Under the pieces are notes generated by a model. That model was given only the letters and a program-made list of their open reading frames with translations. It searched no databases and was not told the DNA's origin. Positions 7,788 through 16,251 of a stretch of 64,000 bases of DNA are shown piece after piece. The DNA is taken from positions 124,001 to 188,000 of the forward strand of contig NZ_VDFW01000003.1 in assembly GCF_006152065.1 (NCBI RefSeq), written 5' to 3'. This DNA is from Amycolatopsis alkalitolerans (lineage in GTDB: Bacteria > Actinomycetota > Actinomycetes > Mycobacteriales > Pseudonocardiaceae). A program made the position numbers and the translations under genes. Numbering within the stretch: position 1 is the first letter of the stretch; every line of letters begins with the position of its first letter.

Positions 7788-8851
7788 GCCGCGCCTGGGT
7801 GCGTGAGGCGGTCCGCCTGATCGAAGCCGACGCGAACCGCAGCGCGGACACCCACCTGCATGTGTTCCCGCTACCGCCCGAGTGGGGCGTCGATCTTTAC
7901 CTGAAGGACGAGTCGGTCCATCCGACCGGATCCTTGAAGCACCGGCTGGCCCGCTCGCTCATGCTGTACGCGCTGGTCAACGGCGAGATCGGGCCTGACA
8001 CGACGGTGATCGAGGCCTCGAGCGGGTCGACCGCGGTCTCCGAGGCGTACTTCGCGCGGATGCTGGGACTGGAGTTCGTCGCGGTGATGCCGCGCAAGAC
8101 GAGCCCGGAAAAGGTCCAGCTGATCGAGTTCTACGGCGGGCGATGCCATTTCGTCGACGTCCCCTCGGCGGTGTACGGCGAGGCCGAGCGCCTCGCCGCG
8201 GAATGTGACGGGTATTACCTGGATCAGTTCACCTACGCCGAGCGCGCGACGGACTGGCGGGGCAACAACAACATCGCCGAATCGGTGTTCGCGCAGATGA
8301 AGCTCGAGCGCCATCCGGTGCCGGCGTGGATCGTCGTCGGCGCCGGCACGGGCGGGACGAGCGCGACCTTCGGCAGGTACGTGCGCTACCGGCGGCATAC
8401 GACGAAGATCTGCGTGGTCGATCCGGAGAACTCGTCGTTCTTCGGGTCCTGGCAGACGGGCGCGCCCGACTACACGACCGGGATGCCGTCGCGGATCGAA
8501 GGCATCGGCAGGCCCCGCGTGGAACCGTCGTTCGTGCCGAACGTGATCGACGAGATGATCCAGGTCCCGGACGCGGCGTCGATGGCCGCGATCCGGCTGC
8601 TGCGGGAGCGCACCGGGCACTGGGCGGGCGGCTCGACGGGAACGAACCTCTACGGCGCCTTCAGGCTGATCTCGCGCATGCTGGCGGCCGGCCAGCCGGG
8701 TTCGGTCGTGACGTTGCTGTGCGATGGCGGCGAGCGCTACGCGCACACGTACTACAACGACGAGTGGCTGACCGAGCAGGGCCTGGCCTGGGAGCCGGAA
8801 CTCGCGGCCATGACGGAGTTCCTCGCGACCGGGCGCTGGCCCCGCGTCTGA
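7784..8851 (+). CDS. PLP-dependent cysteine synthase-fold enzyme (Cds1-like)
   Basis: This 355-residue protein has the fold-type II PLP architecture. It carries a lysine in the [11 protein letters not shown] segment (near residue 53), the serine/glycine loop [13 protein letters not shown] and the phosphate loop [12 protein letters not shown]. The sequence resembles the actinobacterial branch that includes the mycobacterial cysteine desulfhydrase Cds1 more than classical CysK, CysM or cystathionine beta-synthase. Cds1 breaks cysteine down to pyruvate, ammonia and sulfide. Here it overlaps DUF4229 by four bases and abuts menA tail to tail with no gap. A cysteine synthase or other beta-replacement activity is possible. 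Confidence 0.85.
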   Translation: MSRAWVREAVRLIEADANRSADTHLHVFPLPPEWGVDLYLKDESVHPTGSLKHRLARSLMLYALVNGEIGPDTTVIEASSGSTAVSEAYFARMLGLEFVAVMPRKTSPEKVQLIEFYGGRCHFVDVPSAVYGEAERLAAECDGYYLDQFTYAERATDWRGNNNIAESVFAQMKLERHPVPAWIVVGAGTGGTSATFGRYVRYRRHTTKICVVDPENSSFFGSWQTGAPDYTTGMPSRIEGIGRPRVEPSFVPNVIDEMIQVPDAASMAAIRLLRERTGHWAGGSTGTNLYGAFRLISRMLAAGQPGSVVTLLCDGGERYAHTYYNDEWLTEQGLAWEPELAAMTEFLATGRWPRV

Positions 8852-9733
8852 TCAGGACAGCGCCAGCGCGATTCCGCCGACCACGGACCAGGCGAGCATC
8901 ACCAGGCCGGTGTCCCGCAGCACGGGAATCAGGCCGGGGCCCGTGGCGCCGCTCGTGATGGCCTTCAGCGGGGTACGCAGCATGACCGCGGTGACGAGGG
9001 GGATCAGCACGAGCGGGTGGAAGATCCCGAGCACGATCGTGAGGACGTAGGGGACGGTCACCAGCGCGAGGTACAGCCGCCGCGTGCCGGTGTCGCCGAG
9101 GCGGACGGCCAGGGTGTTCTTGCCGTGGTCGCGGTCGGTCGGGATGTCGCGCAGGTTGTTCGCCGTCAGCACGGCCGTCGAGAAGCAGCCGACCGCGACC
9201 GCGGCGGTGAGCGCGGCCCAGCTGATCCGGCCCGCCTGGACGTAGACGGTGCCCAGCACGGCCGCGAGGCCGAAGAACACGAAGACCGCGATCTCCCCGA
9301 GCCCGGCGTACCCGTAGGGCTTCTTCCCGCCCGTGTAGAACCACGCGCCGAGGATGCAGACCGCGCCCATGACCAGCAGCCACCAGCGGCCGGTCGCGAT
9401 CACCAGTGCCAGCCCGAGGACACCCGCGAGGCCGAGGCAGCCGAAGGCGGCGGTGAGGACCAGCCGGGGGGCGGCGGCGCCGGAACCCACCAGCCGCAAC
9501 GGGCCGACCCGTTTCTCGTCGGTGCCGCGGATCCCGTCCGAGTAGTCGTTGGCGAAGTTGACGCCGACGATCAGCGACAGCGCGACGAGCAGGGCCAGCA
9601 GCGACTGCCACCAGGTGAAGGCGCTCAGCTGGATCGTCGCCCCCACGCCGGCGACGACCGGTGCCACCGCATTGGGCAGCGTCCGCGGACGGGCCCCCTC
9701 GATCCACTCTGCAACTGTCGCCATGTCACCCAT
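8852..9733 (-). CDS. menA: 1,4-dihydroxy-2-naphthoate polyprenyltransferase
   Basis: This protein of up to 293 residues is a UbiA-superfamily integral membrane prenyltransferase. The first aspartate motif is NDYSDGIRGTD (near 62-72) and the second is DIPTDRDHGK (near 195). About eight to nine hydrophobic helices are visible. It joins a long prenyl diphosphate to dihydroxynaphthoate with loss of CO2, giving demethylmenaquinone. The ATG at 9733 is used; a second in-frame ATG three codons later (9724) begins the conserved sequence and may be the true start. It lies downstream of menE and the small secreted-peptide gene, and other men genes are nearby. Confidence 0.94.
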   Translation of the reverse strand: MGDMATVAEWIEGARPRTLPNAVAPVVAGVGATIQLSAFTWWQSLLALLVALSLIVGVNFANDYSDGIRGTDEKRVGPLRLVGSGAAAPRLVLTAAFGCLGLAGVLGLALVIATGRWWLLVMGAVCILGAWFYTGGKKPYGYAGLGEIAVFVFFGLAAVLGTVYVQAGRISWAALTAAVAVGCFSTAVLTANNLRDIPTDRDHGKNTLAVRLGDTGTRRLYLALVTVPYVLTIVLGIFHPLVLIPLVTAVMLRTPLKAITSGATGPGLIPVLRDTGLVMLAWSVVGGIALALS

Positions 9734-9748
9734 TGTGGCGAACCGCGC

Positions 9749-9877
9749 TCACCCCACGTCGATCGGGACGGCCCAGGTGAGCGTGCCGCTGCCGGGCTCC
9801 TCGTTGGCCGCGGCTACCGGCGTCGCGGCGAACGCCAAGGCCAGGAAGGCCAGCACGGCGAAAGCGCAGCGTTTCAT
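9749..9877 (-). CDS. Small secreted peptide precursor (42 residues)
   Basis: This 42-residue open frame encodes a clean signal peptide: basic MKRC, a hydrophobic core FAVLAFLALAFAAT and a signal peptidase-like site after PVAAA. The predicted mature peptide is only about 18 residues (NEEPGSGTLTWAVPIDVG). Third codon positions are mostly G or C, as in real genes here. It lies between menE and menA on the same strand. No ribosome site precedes the ATG, but a -35/-10 pair places a transcript start at it. No family is recognised. The coding call rests on signal peptide quality, codon bias and the promoter. Confidence 0.5.
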   Translation of the reverse strand: MKRCAFAVLAFLALAFAATPVAAANEEPGSGTLTWAVPIDVG

Positions 9878-9884
9878 GCGAACG

Positions 9885-9913
9885 AGTGAAAGGGCACGCT
9901 CGTAAAAAGTCAA
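9885..9913 (-). promoter_or_regulatory. Candidate leaderless promoter of the 42-residue peptide gene
   Basis: Read on the minus strand, TTGACT (9913-9908) and TTCACT (9890-9885) are separated by 17 bases, and the ATG follows 7 bases later. The -35 overlaps the menE stop codon. Confidence 0.45.
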
Positions 9914-11040
9914 CCAACTGTACCGAAAATGCCCGAGACAACTGCCGCGCGATCGATCTTCCCTGGTCCGCGCAGCGGCAGGGAGTCCACGAAGCGGAAC
10001 CGCTTCGGCACCGCCGCGGAGCCCGCCGCCGCGCGCACCGCCGCCCGGAGGTCGTCGACCTCGACCGGGCCGTCGATGACCACCGCCGCCGCGACGGCCT
10101 GGCCCCATTCGTCGTCCGCCAAGCCGACGACGCACGCGTCGCGCACGCCGGGGCACGCGCCCAGCGCTCGCTCGACCGCCGCCGCCGAGATCTTGACCCC
10201 GCCGGTGTTGATCATGTCGTCGATCCGGCCGAGGATCTCCAGGCGCCCCTCGTCGATCCGGCCGCGATCCCCGGTCCGGAACCAGCCGCCGACCAGCGCT
10301 TCCGCGGTGAGATCCGGGCGCAGGCGGTAGCCGTGTGTCAGGACGGGACCGGAGATCAGCACGCGCTCGTCCGGCCCGATGCGCACCTCGACCCCGTCCA
10401 GCGGCACGCCGTCGTACACGCATCCGCTCGCCGTCTCGCTCATGCCGTAGGCCGGCACGATGTGCACACCCGCCTCCGCGGCGCGGTTCCGCAGGGCCGT
10501 GGAGGTCGCGGCGGCGCCGATGATGATCGCGTCGAACGCGCGGGCGGCGGCGAGTCCAGGGCCACCCGCATCGAGGATTCGCGTGAGCTGGGTGGGGACC
10601 ATCGCGGTGTAGCGCGGACCGTCCGCGCGGAGGACGGGGGCCGCGGCTTCGGCGAACAGATCCCCGGTGAAGCGCGCCGGCGGCAGCACGGCGCAGGTCG
10701 TGCCCGCGAGCAGCGAGCGGACGACGACCTGCACGCCGCCGATGTAGTTCGCCGGCGTCGCGAGCAGCCAGTGCCCCGGCCCGCCGAGCCGCTTGTGTGT
10801 CGCCGTCGCCGACGCGCGCAGGGCCCCGGCCGAGAGCAGCACACCCTTCGGCTCCCCGGTCGAGCCGGAGGTCGCGATGATCAGCGCGGTGCCGGGCTCG
10901 ACCGCCTCCGACGGCGCCATGGCGTCGCGCAGGCTCTCCGAACCCGGCGCGAGCGGCAACACGGCCGGCCCGCCGTCGAGCGCTTCGGCGAGTGCGTCCC
11001 GCAGTTCGCCGACGCTCCCGCCGACCCACACCTCACGCAC
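9910..11040 (-). CDS. menE: o-Succinylbenzoate-CoA ligase
   Basis: This 376-residue enzyme belongs to the ANL adenylate-forming superfamily. The P-loop TSGSTGEPKG lies near residue 85. The A5-type YGMSETASGC and the A7/A8 hinge TGDRGRIDEGRLEILGRIDD follow, and the C-terminal catalytic lysine is in LRGPGKIDR. It activates o-succinylbenzoate to its CoA thioester for MenB. The GTG at 11040 is chosen because a GGAGGG site lies upstream and homology starts there; the frame extends further upstream without family similarity. The length matches short actinobacterial MenE proteins. Confidence 0.93.
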   Translation of the reverse strand: MREVWVGGSVGELRDALAEALDGGPAVLPLAPGSESLRDAMAPSEAVEPGTALIIATSGSTGEPKGVLLSAGALRASATATHKRLGGPGHWLLATPANYIGGVQVVVRSLLAGTTCAVLPPARFTGDLFAEAAAPVLRADGPRYTAMVPTQLTRILDAGGPGLAAARAFDAIIIGAAATSTALRNRAAEAGVHIVPAYGMSETASGCVYDGVPLDGVEVRIGPDERVLISGPVLTHGYRLRPDLTAEALVGGWFRTGDRGRIDEGRLEILGRIDDMINTGGVKISAAAVERALGACPGVRDACVVGLADDEWGQAVAAAVVIDGPVEVDDLRAAVRAAAGSAAVPKRFRFVDSLPLRGPGKIDRAAVVSGIFGTVG

Positions 11041-11192
11041 GGACGGCCCTCCGGACAGTCGTAGGTTCCGGACGGCGCGCTGGGCCGTCCGGTTGCTGCC
11101 TGTGTCACCGCGCAGTCTGCCGGATGTCACACCGGTGGCCGCAGCCGTGTCAACGGGGTGACCAGGCAACCAACGTGAAGGGATCGACTCCG

Positions 11193-11540
11193 ATGGTCAC
11201 CGCATATCACATCGTCGCCGTCTTCGCCGCACTGTGGATCGGTTTCTCCGGATACTCGCTGTTCGCCAAACGGCAGTTCGTCGTGGCGCCGCTCGAGCAA
11301 TACCGTGTCCCACGGTCGTGGTGGAACTGGCTGGCTCTGGCGAAGTCGGCCGGCGCCCTCGGCCTGATCGTGGGCTTGTTCGTCCCCGCCATCGGTGTCG
11401 CGGCGGCGGTGGGCCTGATCCTGTACTTCCTCGGGGCGGCAGCCACGACGGTGCGCGCACGCTCGTACCGGACCACCGTGTACCCGCTGCTGTACCTCGC
11501 ACCGGCCGCCGCCACGCTGGTGCTGCAACTGGGCGGCTGA
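11193..11540 (+). CDS. DoxX-like small membrane protein
   Basis: This 115-residue protein has four hydrophobic segments. It starts VTAYHIVAVFAALWIGFSGY, continues through WWNWLALAKSAGALGLIVGL and ends with a VYPLLYLAPAAATLVLQL helix. The pattern matches the DoxX/DoxD-like family of small four-helix proteins, whose members are linked to thiol redox or quinone-related processes. A GAAGGGAT ribosome site precedes the ATG at 11193. It is divergent from menE and convergent with menB, separated from the latter by four bases. The exact function is unknown; its place among men genes suggests, but does not prove, a membrane redox role. Confidence 0.8.
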   Translation: MVTAYHIVAVFAALWIGFSGYSLFAKRQFVVAPLEQYRVPRSWWNWLALAKSAGALGLIVGLFVPAIGVAAAVGLILYFLGAAATTVRARSYRTTVYPLLYLAPAAATLVLQLGG

Positions 11541-11544
11541 ACCC

Positions 11545-12477
11545 TCAGTAGTAGTACGGGAAGTTCGACCAGTCCGGGGAGCGCTTCTCGAGGAACGAGT
11601 CCCGCCCTTCGACGGCCTCGTCCTGCATGTACGCCAGCCGCGTCGTCTCGCCTGCGAACAGTTGCTGGCCGACCAGACCGTCGTCGATGAGGTTGAAGGC
11701 GTACTTGAGCATGCGTTGCGCCGTCGGCGACTTGCCGTTGACGTCCCAGGCCCACTCCAGCGCTTCGGCTTCCAGCGACGCGTGCGGCACGACCGCGTTC
11801 ACCGCGCCCATCGCGTGCATCTGCTCGGCGGTGTACTCGCGCCCGAGGAAGAACACTTCCCGCGCGAACTTCTGCCCGACCTGGCGCGCGAGGTACGCCG
11901 AGCCGTAGCCGCCGTCGAACGAGCCCACGTCGGCGTCGGTCTGCTTGAACCGGGCGTGCTCAGCCGAGGCGAGCGTGAGATCGCACACCACGTGCAGCGA
12001 ATGCCCGCCGCCCGCCGCCCAGCCCGGTACGACGCAGATCACGACCTTGGGCATGAACCGGATCAGCCGTTGGCACTCGAGAATGTGCAGGCGGCCCGCC
12101 CGCGCGGGGTCGACCGTGTCGGAGGTCTCGCCGCTGGCGTACTGATAGCCGGAGCGGCCGCGAATACGCTGGTCCCCACCGGAACAGAAAGCCCACCCGC
12201 CGTCCTTGGGCGACGGGCCGTTCCCGGTGAGCAGGACGCAACCGACATCCGGGCTCATCCGCGCGTGGTCGAGCGCACGATAGAGCTCGTCGACGGTGTG
12301 GGGCCGGAAGGCGTTGCGGACCTCGGGACGGTCGAACGCGATGCGCACGACACGCTTTCCCGAGCGTGCTTCGGCGGAGCGGTGGTAGGTGATGTCGGTG
12401 AAACCGGACCCTTCGACTTCGGTCCACGCGGCGGGATCGAACAGCTCGGAAACCGGGGAAACGTGGGCGTCATGCAC
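11545..12477 (-). CDS. menB: 1,4-dihydroxy-2-naphthoyl-CoA synthase
   Basis: This 310-residue enzyme of the crotonase superfamily performs the Dieckmann-type ring closure of o-succinylbenzoyl-CoA. Visible hallmarks are the CoA-site segment FCSGGDQRIRG, the oxyanion-hole region PGWAAGGGHSLHVVCDLTLAS, the DADVGSFDGGYGS loop and the C-terminal NFPYYY that ends MenB proteins. It covers only the C-terminal part of a much longer open frame. GTG at 12477 has no ribosome site, but a TATCCT box lies 7 bases upstream, consistent with a leaderless start. It is divergent from menD across 57 bases. Confidence 0.94.
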   Translation of the reverse strand: MHDAHVSPVSELFDPAAWTEVEGSGFTDITYHRSAEARSGKRVVRIAFDRPEVRNAFRPHTVDELYRALDHARMSPDVGCVLLTGNGPSPKDGGWAFCSGGDQRIRGRSGYQYASGETSDTVDPARAGRLHILECQRLIRFMPKVVICVVPGWAAGGGHSLHVVCDLTLASAEHARFKQTDADVGSFDGGYGSAYLARQVGQKFAREVFFLGREYTAEQMHAMGAVNAVVPHASLEAEALEWAWDVNGKSPTAQRMLKYAFNLIDDGLVGQQLFAGETTRLAYMQDEAVEGRDSFLEKRSPDWSNFPYYY

Positions 12478-12484
12478 ATCTGGG

Positions 12485-12490
12485 AGGATA
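12485..12490 (-). promoter_or_regulatory. Candidate -10 box, leaderless promoter of menB
   Basis: TATCCT on the minus strand ends 7 bases before the menB GTG (12477). It explains a start that lacks any ribosome site. Confidence 0.45.
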
Positions 12491-12534
12491 GGACGTGTGG
12501 CCGAGATGATGGACGACACTCCAGGGGGGACCTG

Positions 12535-14190
12535 GTGAATCCGTCGACCGCACAGGCCAGGGTCATCGTCGACGAACTCGTCCGCAACACCGTTTCCCAT
12601 GTTGTGCTTTCGCCCGGTTCGCGCAATGCGCCGCTTTCGCTGGCGCTGCACGACGCCGCGGCGGCGGGCCGCCTCCAGCTGCACGTTCGCATCGACGAGC
12701 GGGGTGCGGCGTTCCTCGCGCTCGGCATCGCGGCGCGGACGGGGCGCCCGGTCGCGGTGGTCTGCACCTCGGGCACGGCCGCCGCGAACTTCCATCCGGC
12801 GGTCCTGGAGGCCGACCGCGCCGGGGTGCCGCTGATCGTGCTGACCGCCGACCGGCCGCCCGAGCTGCGGGCCGCCGGGGCGAACCAGGTCGTTGACCAG
12901 CAGCGCCTGTACGGCGACGCCGTGCGCTACTACGACGAGCTCGCCGTCGCCGAGCGCCGGGCCGGCCAGAACGCCTACTGGCGCAGCCAGATCTGCCGCG
13001 CGTGGAACGCCGCGTACGGCGAGTGGCGCTGCGGGCCGGTGCATCTCAACGTCCCGTTCCGCGAGCCGCTGGTGCCCGACGGCTCCGACGACTGGTACGA
13101 GTCGCTCGACGGGCGGCCGGGCGGGGCACGGTGGACGGAGCTCCCGGACTTCGGCGCGTTGCCTTCGTCCGTGGTCCCGTCCGCGCGGTGCGGGCTGGTG
13201 CTCGCGTGCGACAGCGGGGTGGGGGCCGCGAGCGAGTGGGCGGAGCGGCACGGCTGGCCGGTGGTCTCCGAGACCGGCGGGCTCGGGCTGTCCGGTTCGA
13301 CCGCGATCGCCAGCGGCGTGTGGTTGCTGGGCGCGGAGCGGTTCATCGCCGAGCACAAGCCGGAGCAGGTGCTGTGCCTCGGCCGGCCGACGGTGTTCCG
13401 GCAGGTCCAGGCGTTGCTGTCGGATACCGAGGTCGAGGTGCTGCTGGTGCGGCCGGATTCGGACTGGCCGGCGCCCGCGCACAACGTCCGGCAGGTCGGC
13501 CAGTGGTTCGACGAGCCGACGAAACCCGCCGATCCGGAGTGGCTGGCCAGCTGGCAACGGGCGGACAGGGCGGCGTCGGCGGCGGTGCGGGAGGCGCTGG
13601 CGCGCGAGCACTGGCCGAGCGGGCTGCGCGTCGCGACCGAGTTGATCGACGCGCTTCCCACGGACGCGCTGCTGGTGGTCGGTTCGTCGAATCCGGCACG
13701 GGACGTGGCGCTGGCCGGGCGGATGCGGCCGGACGTGCTGGTGCACCGCAACCGCGGCGTGGCGGGCATCGACGGGACGGTGTCGACGGCCCTCGGCGCG
13801 GCGACGGTGCATCGCGGGCATTCGTACGCGCTGCTCGGGGATCTGACCTTCCTGCACGATGTCAACGCGCTGCTGGCGAACGACCGCCCGAACCTGACGA
13901 TCGTCGTGCTGAACGACGACGGCGGCGGGATCTTCTCGCTGCTCGAACAGGGCGCGCCCGAGCATCAGGACTCGTTCGAGCGAGTTTTCGGCACCCCGCA
14001 CGGGGCGGATCTGGGTGCGTTGTGCGCCGGGTTCGGCGTGGCGCATCGACTGGTCACGAGCATGGCCGAGTTCCGCGCGGCGCTGCGGCCGGCGCCTGGC
14101 CTGCGGGTGGTCGAGGTCCGGGTGGACCGCACGCGGCATCGGGATCTGCACGCCCGGGTTCGGGAAGCCGTTTCCGCCGTTCTGGGGTGA
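12535..14190 (+). CDS. menD: 2-succinyl-5-enolpyruvyl-6-hydroxy-3-cyclohexene-1-carboxylate synthase
   Basis: This 551-residue thiamine diphosphate enzyme joins isochorismate and 2-oxoglutarate in menaquinone synthesis. The N-terminal pyrimidine domain holds VVLSPGSRNAPLSLAL and a TPP glutamate in IDERGAAFLALG. The C-terminal domain carries the Mg/TPP motif beginning LLGDLTFLHDVNAL and ending in NDDGGGIFSLLEQ. The GTG at 12535 has a strong AGGGGGG ribosome site, and homology begins with STAQARVIVDELVRN. The open frame continues far upstream antisense to menB without meaning. The length matches mycobacterial MenD. menF, which would supply isochorismate, is not in the window. Confidence 0.95.
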   Translation: MNPSTAQARVIVDELVRNTVSHVVLSPGSRNAPLSLALHDAAAAGRLQLHVRIDERGAAFLALGIAARTGRPVAVVCTSGTAAANFHPAVLEADRAGVPLIVLTADRPPELRAAGANQVVDQQRLYGDAVRYYDELAVAERRAGQNAYWRSQICRAWNAAYGEWRCGPVHLNVPFREPLVPDGSDDWYESLDGRPGGARWTELPDFGALPSSVVPSARCGLVLACDSGVGAASEWAERHGWPVVSETGGLGLSGSTAIASGVWLLGAERFIAEHKPEQVLCLGRPTVFRQVQALLSDTEVEVLLVRPDSDWPAPAHNVRQVGQWFDEPTKPADPEWLASWQRADRAASAAVREALAREHWPSGLRVATELIDALPTDALLVVGSSNPARDVALAGRMRPDVLVHRNRGVAGIDGTVSTALGAATVHRGHSYALLGDLTFLHDVNALLANDRPNLTIVVLNDDGGGIFSLLEQGAPEHQDSFERVFGTPHGADLGALCAGFGVAHRLVTSMAEFRAALRPAPGLRVVEVRVDRTRHRDLHARVREAVSAVLG

Positions 14191-14247
14191 ACCGGCCCGG
14201 TGGGTAAGACCCCCCATAAGTCCGTATCCGGTTGCCCGTTTTCTCGC

Positions 14248-14253
14248 TAGTTT
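14248..14253 (+). promoter_or_regulatory. Candidate -10 box, leaderless promoter of the M1 peptidase gene
   Basis: TAGTTT ends 6 bases before the ATG at 14260, and no ribosome site is present. Confidence 0.4.
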
Positions 14254-14259
14254 CCCGCT

Positions 14260-15765
14260 ATGCGTCTGCGAACGAGAGCGGGCCTGGGGGCTGTCGCCAC
14301 CGGCATCGCGACCACGTTGCTCACCGCCACGGCCAGCGCCGCACCCGCGCCGGGCGCCCCGGGCGTCGGCGACCCGTACTACCCGTACGCCGGGAACGGT
14401 GGGTACGACGTCTCGCACTACGACGTCCGTCTGACCTACCAGCCCGCCACCGACCGGCTTTCCGGCACGACGACGATCCTGGCCAAGGCCACGCAGGATC
14501 TGTCCAGTTTCGACCTCGACTTCGGACTGCACGTCAACTCGGTGCTGGTCGACAACGTCCCGGCGGCCTTCCATGCCGACCCGGACGAGAACGGCGAACT
14601 CGTCGTCACCCCGGCCGAACCGCTGGCCGCGAACCAGCCCCTCACCGTCGTGGTCGACTACGCCGATACGCCCTCGAAGGTCGTGATCGACGGCTACACC
14701 GCGTGGAAGAAGACCCCCGACGGGGCGCTCGCCGTGGACGAGCCGCAGAACTCGCAGTGGTGGTTCCCCGCGAACGACCATCCGACGGACAAAGCCACCT
14801 ACGACATCTCCGTCGAGGTCCCGGACGACGTCGCCGCCCTCTCGAACGGAACGCTGGTCCGCAAGACCAAGCAGCGCGCCGGCTGGACCCGCTGGAACTG
14901 GCGCAGCACCCAGCCGGAGGCGACCTACCTCGCGACGCTCGAAGTCGGCGCGTTCGAGGTCAACCAGTCGACCACCCCGGACGGCAAGCCGTTCATCACC
15001 GCCTACGACCCGGCCACCGGCGAATCCCTCGACGCGGCGAAGGCCAGCGTCGAGCGGACGCCCGAGATCGACGACTTCCTCGCGACCCAGTTCGGGCCCT
15101 ACCCGTTCGAAGCGCGGGGCGGCGTCGTCTCGACCGGCCTCAACTTCGCGCTCGAGGCGCAGACGCGTCCGGTCTACAGCAGCAAGTTCTTCGTCGCGGG
15201 CAGCAACACCTCGGTGATCGCGCACGAGAACGCGCATCAGTGGTTCGGTGACGCGGTCTCGCTCGGCCGCTGGAGCGACATCTGGCTCAACGAGGGCTTC
15301 GCCTCCTACGCCGAGTACCTCTGGTCGGAGCACGAGAGCGAAGGCACCCCGGCCGAACTCGCCCAGTACGTCTACGACTCGCATCCGGCCGACGACGCGT
15401 TCTGGCACGTACTGCCGGGTGACCCGGGCGCGGCGAACCAGTTCGACGACGCCGTGTACGACCGTGGCGCGCTGGCCCTGCAGGCGCTGCGCACCGCCGT
15501 CGGTGACGAGGCGTTCTTCAAGATCCTCCAGGGATGGGTGGCCGGGCACTCCGGCGGCGCGGCGCGCATCCAGCAGTTCATCGCGCTGGCCGAGCGGATC
15601 TCCGGCAAGCCGTTGCAGGATCTGTTCACCACCTGGCTGTTCAGGCCCGCCAAACCGGCCGCCGGTCCGAACGGGGCCAGCACATTCCACGCGGCAGCCG
15701 CGCCGAAGTCGTATCCGGCGATCCACCGGACCCACGAACTACTGGCGGCCGGCCACCGGTACTGA
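14260..15765 (+). CDS. Secreted M1 family zinc metallopeptidase
   Basis: This 501-residue protein starts with a signal peptide (MRLRTRAGLGAVATGIATT to TASA). An M1 beta-sandwich domain and a thermolysin-like catalytic domain follow. The zinc site is HENAHQW at residues 322-328 with the third ligand E345 in LNEGFASY, exactly the HEXXH-18-E spacing. The usual exopeptidase motif GAMEN is replaced by FALEA in LNFALEAQTRP, keeping only the glutamate, so aminopeptidase activity may be altered. The ERAP-like C-terminal domain of large M1 enzymes is absent. It is probably extracellular and cuts peptides. Confidence 0.88.
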   Translation: MRLRTRAGLGAVATGIATTLLTATASAAPAPGAPGVGDPYYPYAGNGGYDVSHYDVRLTYQPATDRLSGTTTILAKATQDLSSFDLDFGLHVNSVLVDNVPAAFHADPDENGELVVTPAEPLAANQPLTVVVDYADTPSKVVIDGYTAWKKTPDGALAVDEPQNSQWWFPANDHPTDKATYDISVEVPDDVAALSNGTLVRKTKQRAGWTRWNWRSTQPEATYLATLEVGAFEVNQSTTPDGKPFITAYDPATGESLDAAKASVERTPEIDDFLATQFGPYPFEARGGVVSTGLNFALEAQTRPVYSSKFFVAGSNTSVIAHENAHQWFGDAVSLGRWSDIWLNEGFASYAEYLWSEHESEGTPAELAQYVYDSHPADDAFWHVLPGDPGAANQFDDAVYDRGALALQALRTAVGDEAFFKILQGWVAGHSGGAARIQQFIALAERISGKPLQDLFTTWLFRPAKPAAGPNGASTFHAAAAPKSYPAIHRTHELLAAGHRY

Positions 15766-15774
15766 GGCCGCGGC

Positions 15775-15780
15775 TAACCT
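15775..15780 (+). promoter_or_regulatory. Candidate -10 box, leaderless promoter of the DUF3592 gene
   Basis: TAACCT ends 6 bases before the GTG at 15787. The adjacent GGAGGG is too close to the start to work well as a ribosome site. Confidence 0.4.
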
Positions 15781-15786
15781 GGAGGG

Positions 15787-16251
15787 GTGACGAAGAGCGA
15801 AGGCAGGGCGCGCATCCTGCGTCGCGTCGTGCTCGGCGTCGCGACGCTGATGACAGTGCTGTGCGTCGGATTGCTCCTCGCCGCCCTTCGCAACGACGAG
15901 GCCGTCACGAGCCACCTGGGCGTCGCGAACGCCCAGGTGGACTCGGTCTCGTGGGACCGCACGATCATCCGGTTCGTCACCCCGGACGGCATCGTGCACA
16001 TCCCGGCGAACGGCGTGCTCTACCCGGGCGGGCTCGTCGCCGGTGACCTGGTGCGCATCGAGTACGACACGACGAACCCGGACCTCGCCCGCGTCGCCGG
16101 CCGCGACGCCACGCTCACCCTGCTCCCGCTGAGCACGACGGTCCTGATCACCTGGGCGGTGGCCGCCGGCCTCCTGTGGTGGATCCGCCACCGCACCCGC
16201 CGCGTGGCCCCCGAAGCCGAACCCGCGCCGGCCCTCACGGCCGGGCGCTAG
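15787..16251 (+). CDS. DUF3592 membrane protein
   Basis: This 154-residue protein has two membrane helices (VVLGVATLMTVLCVGLLLAA near 14-33 and VLITWAVAAGLLWWI near 119-133). They flank an extracytoplasmic beta-rich domain in which DRTIIRFVTPDGIVHIP and GDLVRIEYDTTNPDLARV fit the DUF3592 pattern. The function of the family is unknown. A homologous gene sits between menD and mgtA in mycobacteria, so the position is conserved. The 3' end overlaps the inositol monophosphatase gene tail to tail by 17 bases. Confidence 0.8.
   Translation: MTKSEGRARILRRVVLGVATLMTVLCVGLLLAALRNDEAVTSHLGVANAQVDSVSWDRTIIRFVTPDGIVHIPANGVLYPGGLVAGDLVRIEYDTTNPDLARVAGRDATLTLLPLSTTVLITWAVAAGLLWWIRHRTRRVAPEAEPAPALTAGR

Noticed and set aside
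12478-15735. Very long minus-strand open frame running through the menD and M1 peptidase region
   Set aside because: It is antisense to two clearly recognised genes and has low-complexity Arg/Gly/Val content. Only its C-terminal part (menB, from 12477) is real.
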